A stretch of DNA of 64,000 nucleotides, from contig NZ_JAHLPM010000011.1 in assembly GCF_018917865.1 (NCBI RefSeq), positions 62,001 through 126,000 of the forward strand, read 5' to 3'. Shown here in pieces: positions 37,464 through 47,507 of this stretch. Source of the DNA: Tissierella simiarum. Lineage in GTDB: Bacteria; Bacillota; Clostridia; Tissierellales; Tissierellaceae. A program made the position numbers and the translations under genes. Under the pieces are notes generated by a model, which saw nothing but the letters and a program-made list of their open reading frames with translations, was not told the origin of the DNA and did no database searches. The number at the start of each line of letters is the position of its first letter. Positions within the stretch are counted from its first letter, which is position 1.

Positions 37464-38348
37464 ATGAAATATATTGCTGCTAAAAACATAATTATTCCTA
37501 AGAAAGATCCTAGTAGGTGGTTTGGAATTAATTATAATATGAATATTTATCGAGGTTGTAGTCACAATTGCATTTATTGTGATTCTAGAAGTGAATGTTA
37601 TCAAATTAATAATTTTAATGAAATTGTGGCCAAAGAAGATGCGTTATTAATAATAGAAAGAGAACTTAAATCTAAAAGGAAAACCGGTATAGTTGGAACA
37701 GGTGCTATGAGTGATCCATATAATCCGATGGAAAGGAAGCATAGGCTTACAAAAGGAGCTCTTGAACTAATAAATAAATATGGGTTTGGTATAAATATTA
37801 TAACAAAAAGTGACCTTATAGTACGAGATATTGATTTACTGAGGAAGATAAATATACATTCACCAGTTTGTATTGGTATTACCATAACAGCTGCCAATGA
37901 TGAATTATCATCAAAGATTGAACCAGATTCACCTAGATCATCTGAACGCTTTTTAGCCATAAAAGAGCTATCTGATCATAGAATATATACAGGTGTTTTA
38001 ATGATGCCTATTTTACCATTTATATCAGATAGTGAAGAAAATATTATTTCCATAGTAAGAAAAGGAGTGGAGTGTGGAGCAAAGTTTATATATCCATGGT
38101 TTGGAGTAACATTACGTTTAGGACAAAGAGAATATTTTTATAATGAGTTAGATAAAGAATTTCCTGGAATTAAAGAGAGATATAAAAAGTCCTATGGCAA
38201 TTCTTACGAATGTTTAAGTCATAATCATAAAAAATTATGGGAGCTTTTCATTAGGGAGTGTAATAACTATAGAATTGATTATAAAATGTCAGATATTATT
38301 AAAAATTATAAGCAAAATGTTCAAATTAAGCAAATGTCATTGTTCTAA
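37464..38348 (+). CDS. SPL-family radical SAM protein
   Basis: 294 residues. The Fe-S motif is C32-SHN-C36-IY-C39 (GCSHNCIYCDSR), and GTGAMSDPYNPMERKHRLTKGALELI follows, typical of the Rv2578c/SplB-related radical SAM family. Spore photoproduct lyase itself is longer and differs at the N-terminus. Substrate unknown. Located just past the CRISPR array but not known as a Cas accessory. Starts at ATG after AGGATGATAT. Confidence 0.85.
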   Translation: MKYIAAKNIIIPKKDPSRWFGINYNMNIYRGCSHNCIYCDSRSECYQINNFNEIVAKEDALLIIERELKSKRKTGIVGTGAMSDPYNPMERKHRLTKGALELINKYGFGINIITKSDLIVRDIDLLRKINIHSPVCIGITITAANDELSSKIEPDSPRSSERFLAIKELSDHRIYTGVLMMPILPFISDSEENIISIVRKGVECGAKFIYPWFGVTLRLGQREYFYNELDKEFPGIKERYKKSYGNSYECLSHNHKKLWELFIRECNNYRIDYKMSDIIKNYKQNVQIKQMSLF

Positions 38349-38573
38349 ATATTATAGAGTAATGAACCTTTCTATAAAATATACTTTCCATCATTCCTAT
38401 ATTAAATAAAGTTATCTCTTTAACTTATTAACATATTAGTATAATTAAACATTTATATGGCATAATTTTTACAAATTCTTATATATTATTGAAAATATAA
38501 AATGACATATTAATAAATTTATTTTATATTGAACAGATTTAGAAATTATCAAAACATTAGGGGGGACTATTAT

Positions 38574-39257
38574 ATGGTGAAAACTATTGGAATAATAGGA
38601 GCTATGGATTTAGAAATAGAACTGTTGAGAGACAATATGAAATTAATTAGTAAAGAAAATATAGCAGGATTTAATTATTGTATAGGGAGAATAGAGGGAA
38701 AAAATGTAATTTTAACTTGTTGTGGAGTTGGAAAAGTAAATGCTGCCTGTTGTACTCAAATATTAATTGATAGATTTAAAGTAGACTATATAATTAATAG
38801 TGGAATAGCAGGTGGACTACATAAAGAAGTAAAAATCTGTGATCTAGTAATATCGGATAACGTGACTTATCATGATGTGAGGAAAAATCAAATGAGAAGT
38901 TGTTTTCCTTTTAAGGAATATTTTGAAGGAGATAAATATTTGATAGATGTTGCCATAAAAGCTTGTGAAATTACTAAAAAGGAAAACTATCATGTAGGTA
39001 GGATAGTAAGTGGAGAGTATTTTGTTTCTGATAAAAATATAAAAAATAATATTATCGAAGAATATAATCCTCATTGTGTAGAAATGGAAGGAGCAGCTAT
39101 AGGTCATGTTGCTTATCTTAATAAAATACCTTTTGTAGTAATACGAAGCATATCTGATAATGCAGACAATGATGCTAATATGGACTATGACACCTTTGAA
39201 AAGATATCAGCAGAAGTTTCCGCAAAATTAGTACTAAATATGATTGATATGATTTAA
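38574..39257 (+). CDS. mtnN: 5'-methylthioadenosine/S-adenosylhomocysteine nucleosidase
   Basis: 227 residues from the ATG after GGGGGGAC. IGIIGAMDLEIELL, GVGKVNAACCTQILI, NSGIAGGL and VEMEGAAIGHVA, IRSISDNAD match MTA/SAH nucleosidase, with the purine/ribose Glu in MEGAA and Asp in ISDNAD. It cleaves MTA, SAH and 5'-deoxyadenosine to adenine plus the thio-sugar. It provides a second, hydrolytic route alongside the deaminase/phosphorylase cluster at 4.7-9.3 kb. Confidence 0.92.
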   Translation: MVKTIGIIGAMDLEIELLRDNMKLISKENIAGFNYCIGRIEGKNVILTCCGVGKVNAACCTQILIDRFKVDYIINSGIAGGLHKEVKICDLVISDNVTYHDVRKNQMRSCFPFKEYFEGDKYLIDVAIKACEITKKENYHVGRIVSGEYFVSDKNIKNNIIEEYNPHCVEMEGAAIGHVAYLNKIPFVVIRSISDNADNDANMDYDTFEKISAEVSAKLVLNMIDMI

Positions 39258-39357
39258 TGCTTGTAAATAAAATACTTAAATATATTTTACTTGAAAAAAT
39301 TAGACTTTGGTTAATAAGTAGATAGTAATGTATTATATTTAGAAAGGATAGGAACTT

Positions 39358-39849
39358 ATGAGTATTTATATTGAATCAATGAAAGAAGAATATGCTAAAA
39401 AGATATTAAATTGGACCTATGATAAGCCTTATGAAATTTATAATATGGATAATGATGAAGAGAATATGGAAGAGCTACTTGATGGTTCATATTATGCAGT
39501 AGTAGATAAAAAAGAAAATCTTATAGGTTATTTTTGCTTTGGAGTATCAGCACAAGTTCCAGCTGGAAATGAATATGGTGTATATAATAACAAGGAATTT
39601 ATAGATATAGGATTAGGCATGAGACCTGACTTATGTGGTAAAGGAAATGGATATGAATTTATTAAAAGTGGATTAGAATACGCTAATAAAGAACTTTTAG
39701 AGGATAAAATTAGATTAACGGTAGCTGAATTTAATACAAGAGCAATTTCTCTATATGAAAAAGCTGGCTTTAAGAGAGTAATGGAATTTTGGAGAAAGAA
39801 TAAAGAAGGAGATTTTAAATTTATAATTATGGAATTATACCTACGGTAA
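39358..39849 (+). CDS. GNAT family N-acetyltransferase
   Basis: 163 residues. Motif A is LGMRPDLCGKGNGYEFIKSGLEYA, with LTVAEFNTRAISLYEKAGFKRV after it: a RimI-like GNAT fold. The acceptor is unknown. RBS AGAAAGGATAGG upstream. Stands alone between mtnN and an unrecognised gene. Confidence 0.87.
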   Translation: MSIYIESMKEEYAKKILNWTYDKPYEIYNMDNDEENMEELLDGSYYAVVDKKENLIGYFCFGVSAQVPAGNEYGVYNNKEFIDIGLGMRPDLCGKGNGYEFIKSGLEYANKELLEDKIRLTVAEFNTRAISLYEKAGFKRVMEFWRKNKEGDFKFIIMELYLR

Positions 39850-39907
39850 GTATTTGAGAACTATTTTAATATAGATTATTTTCTATAGAGAAAAGGTAGG
39901 CGGTAAT

Positions 39908-41098
39908 TTGGATAAAAAGTTAAATTTATATTTTTTCGGAGAAATTGGCACATATGATAAATATAATCCATCATATATTTGTAGTAAAAAATTTATACCT
40001 GAAATATTATATTTAATAGCATATAATGAACCCTTTTCAATAACTAAAAATGAAATAATTGAAAAATTAAAAATTGATAATGAAAAATTTGATGACTTAA
40101 TTTTAAGCCTTAAAATAATAAATGCAATAGATATTAAAGAAAACAGATATAAAATAAATTTTCCAGTATTTTTAGAAAGAGATATTGATATATTAAATAA
40201 GCATTTAGTTGATATAGGTGCGATTATAGGAAAGAAAATTATTGAAATGAGTCAATTACTTAATGATAAAATATCTAATCTAGAAAATCATAATTACTTT
40301 AGTAAAGAAAGGCTGTTGTACCATATAATTTGTGATGATGTTTTTGATGATACAGCTTTTGATTTTTTAGCGGAAAGAAATATAATCTCTATTTCTAAAA
40401 GACAGCCAGGAAATAGAGATTATATCATTATTGGTTATGAAGATTGTGAAGAAGTTGAAGTTCATAGCAATAGGTTATTATGTAGCAGCAATAATTATAG
40501 TAGTAAAAACTTTACATTTAATAGTTTTGGTGACTCTGACGGAATAAGAAAAGATGTATACAGGTTTTTTAGAAAAACTCAGAAATCCCTTGAAACAGTA
40601 ACTCCATTTCAAAATTTAAATTTATCTTATATTAAATTAGTGGATGATATAAATGATTTAATTATAGAAAAATGTGGAGAAATGATGTTGAAATGTTTTT
40701 CTAAGGAAATAAGTTATAATGATTTATCTAGAGAAGAACAAGATATAGTAGACTTTTTAAAGGAACTTAATTACTTAACTATAAACAAAGAAAGTCATAT
40801 CATATCTTGTAATATTCCTGTATTTAAGAAGGAAGATGATAAAGTAATTAATGAAATATCCAATATTATTCTCAATCACATATTTGGAATAGTTAAATCT
40901 ACTTTTGAAGAAGTTGAAAATAAAGCTACAGGTCTAACGTCTATAAGACATAAGGTTAGTATAAAAGAAATAGGTAACGAACTATGGCATCAAATCTTTG
41001 GTTTGACTAATGAATATTTAGCTAGAAAAGGATTTGTTCAGTTACCGGAGCATGTAAAGGGAGAAGGTAGATATTTAAGAAGTTTAAGAGTAAAATAA
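39908..41098 (+). CDS. Unrecognised helical protein, possible winged-helix domains
   Basis: 396 residues from TTG after AAAGGTAGGCGG. I do not recognise the family. Residues 35-85 (ITKNEIIEKLKIDNEKFDDLILSL and NAIDIKENRYKINFPVFLE) look like a winged helix, and residues 260-305 (EISYNDLSREEQDIVDFLKELNYLTINKESHII) repeat the same pattern, hinting at two DNA- or protein-binding modules around a helical core. No signal peptide or membrane helix. A strong terminator follows. No function proposed. Confidence 0.7.
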   Translation: MDKKLNLYFFGEIGTYDKYNPSYICSKKFIPEILYLIAYNEPFSITKNEIIEKLKIDNEKFDDLILSLKIINAIDIKENRYKINFPVFLERDIDILNKHLVDIGAIIGKKIIEMSQLLNDKISNLENHNYFSKERLLYHIICDDVFDDTAFDFLAERNIISISKRQPGNRDYIIIGYEDCEEVEVHSNRLLCSSNNYSSKNFTFNSFGDSDGIRKDVYRFFRKTQKSLETVTPFQNLNLSYIKLVDDINDLIIEKCGEMMLKCFSKEISYNDLSREEQDIVDFLKELNYLTINKESHIISCNIPVFKKEDDKVINEISNIILNHIFGIVKSTFEEVENKATGLTSIRHKVSIKEIGNELWHQIFGLTNEYLARKGFVQLPEHVKGEGRYLRSLRVK

Positions 41099-41135
41099 TC
41101 GTATTCTACCTTTATTTTAATAAGGTAGAATACGA
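41099..41135. terminator. Bidirectional terminator between convergent genes
   Basis: TCGTATTCTACCTT pairs with AAGGTAGAATACGA around a 9-nt loop. The loop contains the stop codon of the leftward peptidase gene, so the 3' arm is coding. Confidence 0.85.
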
Positions 41136-42172
41136 TTAATGAAATCTTTTAGAGAATAAATCTTATGTCCATCTCTTCCAATTGTTGTATTTGAACATAT
41201 TAAAGAGTTTAAAATTGATTCCTCAGTTGCTTCTGACACAGCTTTAAATATTTGGTCAATTTTATTTTCATTTATAACTTTAATATCTAAAATATCTTTT
41301 TCTTCATAATGTCTAATAATATTAGCTGTTGAAAAACCTATAACAATTTCTCCACTTCCGTTACCTGTAAAACTACCTGTTTTAGATATTCCAGAATACG
41401 CTCTTTTAATAACTCTTTTTAACTGTCTATATGATAAAGGAATATCAGTTGCAACTATTGTTATTATAGAGCCTTTCTCTTCAGTTTCTTTTGTGGATTT
41501 TATTATATCTTTTATCTTAGGACCAATATGCTGATTATGTAATATAAAATCATCCAATAAACCAAAATTAGATAGCACAAGAACTCCTAAATTGTAATTT
41601 TTATTATCTAAATTTATTACTCTAGAGGAAGATCCTATTCCACCTTTTAAGCCATAACATACCATACCAGTTCCTGCACCTACATTACCTTCTTCAAAGG
41701 TACAATCTGCATTTTTTATAGCTTCAAAAATATGCTTATCTTTAATGTGTAATCCTCTAATATCATTTAAGTAACCGTCATTACATTCACAGATAATAGG
41801 ATTTACAGTTCCTGTTGTTTTACCTATATCTTCATTTGTGTTTAGCATATATTTTACTAAGGCTTCATAAGCTGTTCCAACACTTAATGTATTAGTAAGA
41901 ATAATTGGAGTTTCTATAGTTCCTAGTTCTTCGATTTGTACTAAGCCTGTACTCTTTCCAAATCCATTGATTACATGACAGGCGCATATAAGTTTTTCTC
42001 TAAATAAGTTTTTATCATAAGGTAATATTGCAGTAACACCAGTTTTTATACTATCTTTATCAAGAGTAACATGACCTACTTTTACCCCTGGTACGTCAGT
42101 TAAAGAATTGTTTTTTCCTATGGGCATGTTTCCGATAGTAATACCATAATCTCTAATTTTCTTATTTACCAC
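41117..42172 (-). CDS. P1 family peptidase (S58, DmpA/BapA-like)
   Basis: 351 residues from GTG with GAAAGGTGGG upstream. SLTDVPGVKVGHVTL opening, GTIETPIILTNTLSVG, and GAGTGMVCYGLKGGIGSSSRV in which the Ser after GIG is the autocleavage nucleophile; later NGSGEIVIGFSTAN. These Ntn-type hydrolases self-process and release N-terminal amino acids or D-/beta-amino acids from peptides. Monocistronic. Confidence 0.9.
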   Translation of the reverse strand: MVNKKIRDYGITIGNMPIGKNNSLTDVPGVKVGHVTLDKDSIKTGVTAILPYDKNLFREKLICACHVINGFGKSTGLVQIEELGTIETPIILTNTLSVGTAYEALVKYMLNTNEDIGKTTGTVNPIICECNDGYLNDIRGLHIKDKHIFEAIKNADCTFEEGNVGAGTGMVCYGLKGGIGSSSRVINLDNKNYNLGVLVLSNFGLLDDFILHNQHIGPKIKDIIKSTKETEEKGSIITIVATDIPLSYRQLKRVIKRAYSGISKTGSFTGNGSGEIVIGFSTANIIRHYEEKDILDIKVINENKIDQIFKAVSEATEESILNSLICSNTTIGRDGHKIYSLKDFINRILPY

Positions 42173-42358
42173 TAGGATATCCCACCTTTCGTAGATATAT
42201 TGTTATTTAGATTATATATTATAAAAGAAATAAAAAGTATTAATAGTGAAATAAATTTTACTAAAGGAAAAGAAATATTCAATAAAATATATAAAAAACT
42301 AGAAGAAAAACTCTATCAATAATTTTAAGTAAAAAGGCTTTTAGTTGTAGCTTGAAAG

Positions 42359-43480
42359 TTAATCAGCCTTTAATCCAGCTCCGCATAAGGGTAAGATTAC
42401 TTTGCCATTTATTCTATGACCGTATTTTTTGTAATAATCAAGAAATCCAGCAAAGGTAGCAGCTGTAGTAGGCTCTACATAAAATCCTTTTTCAGCTAAG
42501 TATTTTCTTGTCTTAAGAATCTTATTTTCTGGTGCAATAATAATTTCTCCATGTGTATCTCGAATAGCCTTCAATATTTGTTTCCCTCTCTTTGGCTCCG
42601 TAATGGCTATACCATCCGCTAAAGTTCCAGTATTAATAACTTTTTTTACAGTGGTTTCATCTGCATTAAAAGCTTTATATATTGGGGCACAACCTTCAGA
42701 TTGAACAGCTATAATTCTAGGTATTTTGGGAATAAGATGTAATTCTAGTAGTTCTTTAAATCCATAGTATGAGCCTAGAAGCAAAGTTCCATTACCTACT
42801 GGTATTACTAAAGTATCTGGTATTTTGCCATTTAATTGCTCATAGATTTCATAGGCATAGGTTTTAGTGCCTTGATAAAAAAATGGATTATAAACATGAC
42901 TTGCATAAAAACCTTCACCATGCTCCACTGCAGTTAAAGCAGCTTTAGCAGTATCTTCACGTGTTCCTTTAATTAGATGAACTTTTGCGCCATGTGATGA
43001 TATTTGTTTGACTTTTTTTGAAGATGTATTTTCAGGTACATAAATATCACATTTAATACCTGCTCTATTTGCATATGCAGCTATAGAAGTGCCTGCATTA
43101 CCACTACTGTCTTGAATAACTTTTTTCACTCCTAGTTCTTTTGCTTTCGAAACTAAAACTACAGCACCTCTATCCTTAAAGGATAAAGTTGGCATTAAAT
43201 AGTCTACTTTAACTAATAAATTTGGATTTTTCTGTTCCAAAGAAATGATAGGACTTAAACCTTCTCCCATTGAAATATCTTTCCATGAACTAAAATTATC
43301 ATCAAAAGGTAGTGCTTTTATATATCTAAATAAGCTCCATTCTTCCCTTAATATATTTTTATTTGAAAATTGAAAGTTAAACTTTTCAAGATCCAATAAA
43401 CCTCCACATTCACAGCGGAATACTAGTGATTTAGGATCATGCTTTTTACCACATTCATGACATATATAGTTAATTGACAT
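42359..43480 (-). CDS. thrC: Threonine synthase-family PLP enzyme
   Basis: 373 residues. N-terminal zinc-ribbon (YICHECGKKHDPKSLVFRCECGG), PLP lysine in LSFKDRGAVVLVSKAKE, phosphate loop SSGNAGTSIAAYA, then PVGNGTLLLG. It would convert O-phosphohomoserine to threonine. The zinc-ribbon threonine-synthase-like group also includes enzymes of other function, and no hom/thrB genes are adjacent, so the substrate is not certain. ATG behind GAGGTGATT. Confidence 0.82.
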   Translation of the reverse strand: MSINYICHECGKKHDPKSLVFRCECGGLLDLEKFNFQFSNKNILREEWSLFRYIKALPFDDNFSSWKDISMGEGLSPIISLEQKNPNLLVKVDYLMPTLSFKDRGAVVLVSKAKELGVKKVIQDSSGNAGTSIAAYANRAGIKCDIYVPENTSSKKVKQISSHGAKVHLIKGTREDTAKAALTAVEHGEGFYASHVYNPFFYQGTKTYAYEIYEQLNGKIPDTLVIPVGNGTLLLGSYYGFKELLELHLIPKIPRIIAVQSEGCAPIYKAFNADETTVKKVINTGTLADGIAITEPKRGKQILKAIRDTHGEIIIAPENKILKTRKYLAEKGFYVEPTTAATFAGFLDYYKKYGHRINGKVILPLCGAGLKAD

Positions 43481-43762
43481 TTAATCACCTCTAATTAAAT
43501 TATTTATCTTTACCATTACATTATCAGATAATTTAACATAATCTTCAATTTTTTATTTTAAAATTATAAATTTATAGTATAAGACTATAGATAATATAAG
43601 CTCCTATTTTCAAGAACCCCAAAAGTCAACTTGGTTTTATATGTATTATATTGTAAAATAAACTAAGGTAGTAGACTTATAACTGAAATTAGAGTATAGT
43701 TGTATCTTTTGGTGATTATTTATATTTTTTCAGTTGTATCAAAGGGAAGGGATGGACTATCT

Positions 43763-45615
43763 ATGAAAAAACTGATTAGCATTGCTCTTATACTTGTTTT
43801 ATGCATATCAATATCATTGACCACATTTGCAGCAGACGATAAAGGTGTGCTGCCGTCAGGTATCACTTATTCTAATATGGAATCGGTCATTGATACCTAT
43901 GTTGAAGATTATAAGGGTACTACAGCTGCAGTATCTTTAGCAGTATTTACGGGTAATGATGTGTTAATGGAAAAGGCATATGGATATTCAGATATAGAAA
44001 ATACAATTGCTAATGACAAGGACACGGTTTTCGAATGGGGTTCCTGCACTAAATTGCTAGTGTGGGCAAGTGTAATGCAGCTTGTGGAGAAGGATAAGAT
44101 AGAACTCAACGAGGATATCCGCGCATATCTATCAAAGGGATTTTTCAAAAAACTTAAGTTTGATACTCCAATAACGATGCTTAATCTTATGAACTACAAT
44201 GCCGGCTGGCAGGAAACGGTTATAGATCTGTTTATTGGGGACAAGAAAGATGTAAAGGAACTTGGGGAAGCATTACAGCTGATTGAACCAGATTAGATTC
44301 ATAAGCCGGGCACGGTGGTTGCGTATTCCAATTAGGGCACTGCACTGGCAGGATATATCGTTGAATGCGTCAGTGGGCAATCTTTTAATGATTATGTGCA
44401 TGAACACATTTTTGAGCCACTGGGCATGGAGCATACGGCTTTAAATGCTACACTTTCGGATAATGAATGGGTTGCCGAAAAGCGTGGGAAAGAAAAATGC
44501 TATACCACTAAGAATGAATCACTTGGAACCTGTCTGTATTATCTTTCGTTATATCCTGCGGGAATAGCAACAGGTACCATCAATGATTTTATAAAATTTG
44601 GGCAAGCATTCCTTACTGCCGAAGAAGAAAAATCACTATTGTTTGAAAAAAGAGAAACTTTAGACGAAATGATTTCGCCTTCCCTATTTTTGCCGATGGA
44701 ATAACTGCTAGGAACTGTCATGGGTTTTGGACACATGAACTCGGTGTTTCTGTCTTATGGCACAACGGGGGGACAATTGGAAGTTTCTCATGGTTTGCAT
44801 CTGATCCGGAATCTGGAACAGGTATCATAATTCTTACCAATCAGAGTGGAGAGGTGGTTTACAACTGTGGTCTTTTGCCGAAGGTTTTTGGGAAATATGA
44901 GGGCGGTACGGCTACAATGTCTGCAGAAGATATTTCGGGCATGTACATGTCATCGAGAACCTGCTTCAAAGGTTTTGCAAAGCCCTACAGCTTGGTTTCC
45001 TTCATGCGATTTGTTTCGGAAGGGTGAGGGCGAATATTATGTTCCCAAACTAATGACATCGTCACATCTATGGGCACAGACTCATATCTGCTGGATAAAG
45101 GTGGGCTGAAGCTGAAGCAGTTTATAATTTATCCGTCAACTGATGAAGATGGACATACAGTCTTGCAGTTACCGGCTTCGGACTATGTGGAAGTGAACGG
45201 TTATGGAGTAATAGCAAAATATACACTGTTGGTGTTATTCGCATTGGCAGCATTTTACGGATTTTGTGCACTAATTATCAGTTTCATTGGTTTCCTAAAA
45301 CGCAAAAAGTCTCTTGGGATAATAGAGATATACCGTGCCATTGTAAATTCCTCTGTCATTATTACAGCAATGATGTTTGTTTACGTGTCGATAAAGTTGT
45401 TTTCTGGGTTGGCATTGCGTGAGGACGTTCTATGGAGTGTCATACTGAATGGGGTGCTTGCCATAGTTCCTATGGTCTACGCTGTCATCTTGGCTGCAAA
45501 GTGGAAAAAACTCGACTGTACAAGAAAGGAGAAGATAAAACTGATTGTGACTGGTGTCGCAGGTTTTATCATGACAATCAACGTCATTTTCTGGGAAGCA
45601 TATAAATTTTGGTAA
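43763..45615 (+). pseudogene. Decayed serine hydrolase (class C beta-lactamase fold) with C-terminal membrane domain
   Basis: Begins MKKLISIALILVL, a signal peptide, then a beta-lactamase-like domain with S-x-x-K (WGSCTKLLVWASV; the serine context is altered to CTK) and YSN. In-frame TAG codons at 44294-44296 and 44333-44335 (the latter where homologs have Trp of YSNWG), a frameshift at the T5 run 44687-44691, and local shifts or stop near 45005-45050 break it. The HNGG motif and five C-terminal helices (45181-45600) survive in the shifted frame. Base composition is richer in G+C than neighbours. Confidence 0.88.
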
Positions 45616-45951
45616 TAGATTTTATTTTGACATTCATCCTTCGATAATGAGAATTTTGCGAAGGTTTAGGAGATGACAATCTATCAGAATTATGTTGATA
45701 ACTTTTGTCTTTGAGTAATAGTCTGTATAAATTAATATTAGAATAATACTTTTAAATTGTTAAAATTTTGTGTAAAGTAAAGAAAGCTTCTTGGATTAAT
45801 ATCAAAATAAATATTAATCCAAGAGGATTTCTTTTATTATATACATAAGAACATCTGATAATGAAATTAAAATAGACATTGCTTATAAACAAAAGATACT
45901 ATAGCTATTCAGGGTATAATAAGAAAAAACATATGAAAGGAGCGTGATAAT
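45616..45951. other. Non-coding gap with one strong hairpin
   Basis: 336 bp. TCTTGGATTAATAT (45789-45802) pairs perfectly with ATATTAATCCAAGA (45811-45824), a likely terminator. The promoter and ribosome-site region of the truncated YyaL copy (AGGGTATAATAA, GAAAGGAGCGTGATA) follows. Nothing else recognised. Confidence 0.6.
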
Positions 45952-46131
45952 ATGCCAAATACAAATGTTGTACCTAATAGATTGATAAATGAGAAATCTC
46001 CTTATCTTCTACAACATGCCCATAATTCTATTAGTTGGTATCCTTGGGGTGGTGAAGCTTTTACTAAAGCAAAAACAGAAGATAATCCCTTGATAGGGAG
46101 AATTAGATACGTACACTGTGGCAGCAGATAA
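45952..46131 (+). pseudogene. Truncated 5' copy of the YyaL-like gene
   Basis: 59 codons from [21 protein letters not shown] then [15 protein letters not shown] match the intact gene at 48511 almost base for base, including the promoter and ribosome site. Homology stops after about codon 44 and an unrelated frame closes at TAA (46131). The copies flank the chromate transporter/LysR block as direct repeats. After 46131 to 46244 only an unrecognised short coding-like remnant is seen. Confidence 0.85.
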
Positions 46132-46244
46132 AATCCATGAGTACTTCCTTCAGAGGTATAAGGCACAACAGTTTATGAAGATTATAAATATACATATCAT
46201 GCATAATACAGAAAGTGTTTATGCAAATTAGTATTCCCCAAACA

Positions 46245-46808
46245 TTATTGATAAAAAAATAAACCTATAATACCTGTTAGAATAATAATCAATATTGGAT
46301 TCATTTTATAATTTCTTAGTGAAAATAGAGAAATAATAAATACAATGATAGCAGTAATATTAAAGTTAACAGCTTTAACATTGAGTAATGGGGAGCCAAA
46401 AAAGGCAATCAAAACGATAGTAGATGCAGAAGCCGCAATAAGTCCAACAGAAATAGAATGTAGTCCTTTCAATATATCGGAAATGCTATCTATATCTTTA
46501 TACTTTCTGAAAAATCTGTATAAAAGGATGGAAAGAATAAAGCCAGATAGAATACATCCTAATGTGGCCGCTATAGCTCCGAATATACCTGCAATTCGTA
46601 TCCCAACAAAAGTTGAGGTGTTAACTGCTAATGGACCAGGGGTCATTTGAGAGATTGTAATAATATCAGTGAATTCTTGCAAAGTAAGCCAATGATGGAA
46701 ATCAACTACTTGTTCCTGTATTAACGGTATTGTAGCATAACCGCCACCGATACTAAATAAACCAATCTGTAAAAAACTTACTAACAAAATAATGATATTT
46801 TTAGTCAT
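46245..46808 (-). CDS. chrA: Chromate transporter ChrA subunit, short type (second gene)
   Basis: 187 residues. IGGGYATIPLIQEQVV and ISQMTPGPLAVNTSTFVGIRIAG are the ChrA signature. Short single-domain CHR proteins work as pairs; its start overlaps the preceding chrA gene by 8 bp. Role: membrane transport of chromate or a related oxyanion; natural substrate unproven. Confidence 0.9.
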   Translation of the reverse strand: MTKNIIILLVSFLQIGLFSIGGGYATIPLIQEQVVDFHHWLTLQEFTDIITISQMTPGPLAVNTSTFVGIRIAGIFGAIAATLGCILSGFILSILLYRFFRKYKDIDSISDILKGLHSISVGLIAASASTIVLIAFFGSPLLNVKAVNFNITAIIVFIISLFSLRNYKMNPILIIILTGIIGLFFYQ

Positions 46809-47379
46809 ATCTTGTCCCTCCTTTCCTGCTTTTCAAATAAGTTTGTACAAAGCATAGGAATGAGCAGAAAATAATAATTAAAACAACATTAATATTTAAA
46901 AAGAAACTAGCGAAGAATGAAGCAGGAACTATTAATGTTAACAACCAATTTTTTTCATCTAAAATTCCTTTGCTCATATCAATTACTAAATCCACGATAG
47001 TAGCGGCGACACCTGCCTCCATCCCTTTTAGTATTGAAGAAATAACTCTATTATCTCGAAATACACTATAGCAAGAAGATATAACAGATAAAATAAGCAA
47101 AGGAGGAAGAACTGTTCCGATACAACAAATGATTGCACCTATAAGTCCAGCAATACGATAACCTACTAATACAGAAATATTAACTGCAATCGCACCAGGT
47201 GTTGACTGCGAAATCGCTGCCATATCCAGTAGCTCCTGTTCACTAATCAACTTTAGATTATTTACGAAGTATTTCTGCATCATAGGTATAACAATGTATC
47301 CACCTCCAAAAGTAAATGCGCTTATAGAAAACATTATTCTAAACAGCGAAAAATAAAGTTTTAATTTATTAGATTTCAT
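46801..47379 (-). CDS. chrA: Chromate transporter ChrA subunit, short type (first gene)
   Basis: 192 residues from the ATG at 47379, preceded by GTAGAGGAG; an upstream ATG at 47406 lacks a ribosome site. FTFGGGYIVIPMMQKYFV and AAISQSTPGAIAVNISVLVGYRIAG match ChrA. Forms the heterodimeric short-chain pair with the next gene. Divergent from a LysR gene. Confidence 0.9.
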   Translation of the reverse strand: MKSNKLKLYFSLFRIMFSISAFTFGGGYIVIPMMQKYFVNNLKLISEQELLDMAAISQSTPGAIAVNISVLVGYRIAGLIGAIICCIGTVLPPLLILSVISSCYSVFRDNRVISSILKGMEAGVAATIVDLVIDMSKGILDEKNWLLTLIVPASFFASFFLNINVVLIIIFCSFLCFVQTYLKSRKGGTRYD

Positions 47380-47507
47380 AATGATAAAATTCTCCTCTAC
47401 ATACAAATTATAAACCTTCTATATTATATCCTATAGAAATATCATAAGTAAAATAGTATAATGTTATAATAAACATAACTAATTAGTAATGTAAGGGAGA
47501 GATTCAT

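Noticed and set aside
37464-38348. Radical SAM gene next to the array as a CRISPR accessory
   Set aside because: It belongs to a widespread SPL-like family, is separated from the array by about 250 bp with its own start signals, and nothing in it suggests nucleic-acid immunity.
44294-44335. Two in-frame TAG codons read as possible pyrrolysine or suppressed amber codons
   Set aside because: The same gene has a frameshift in a T5 run and further breaks, so decay explains the TAGs more simply.
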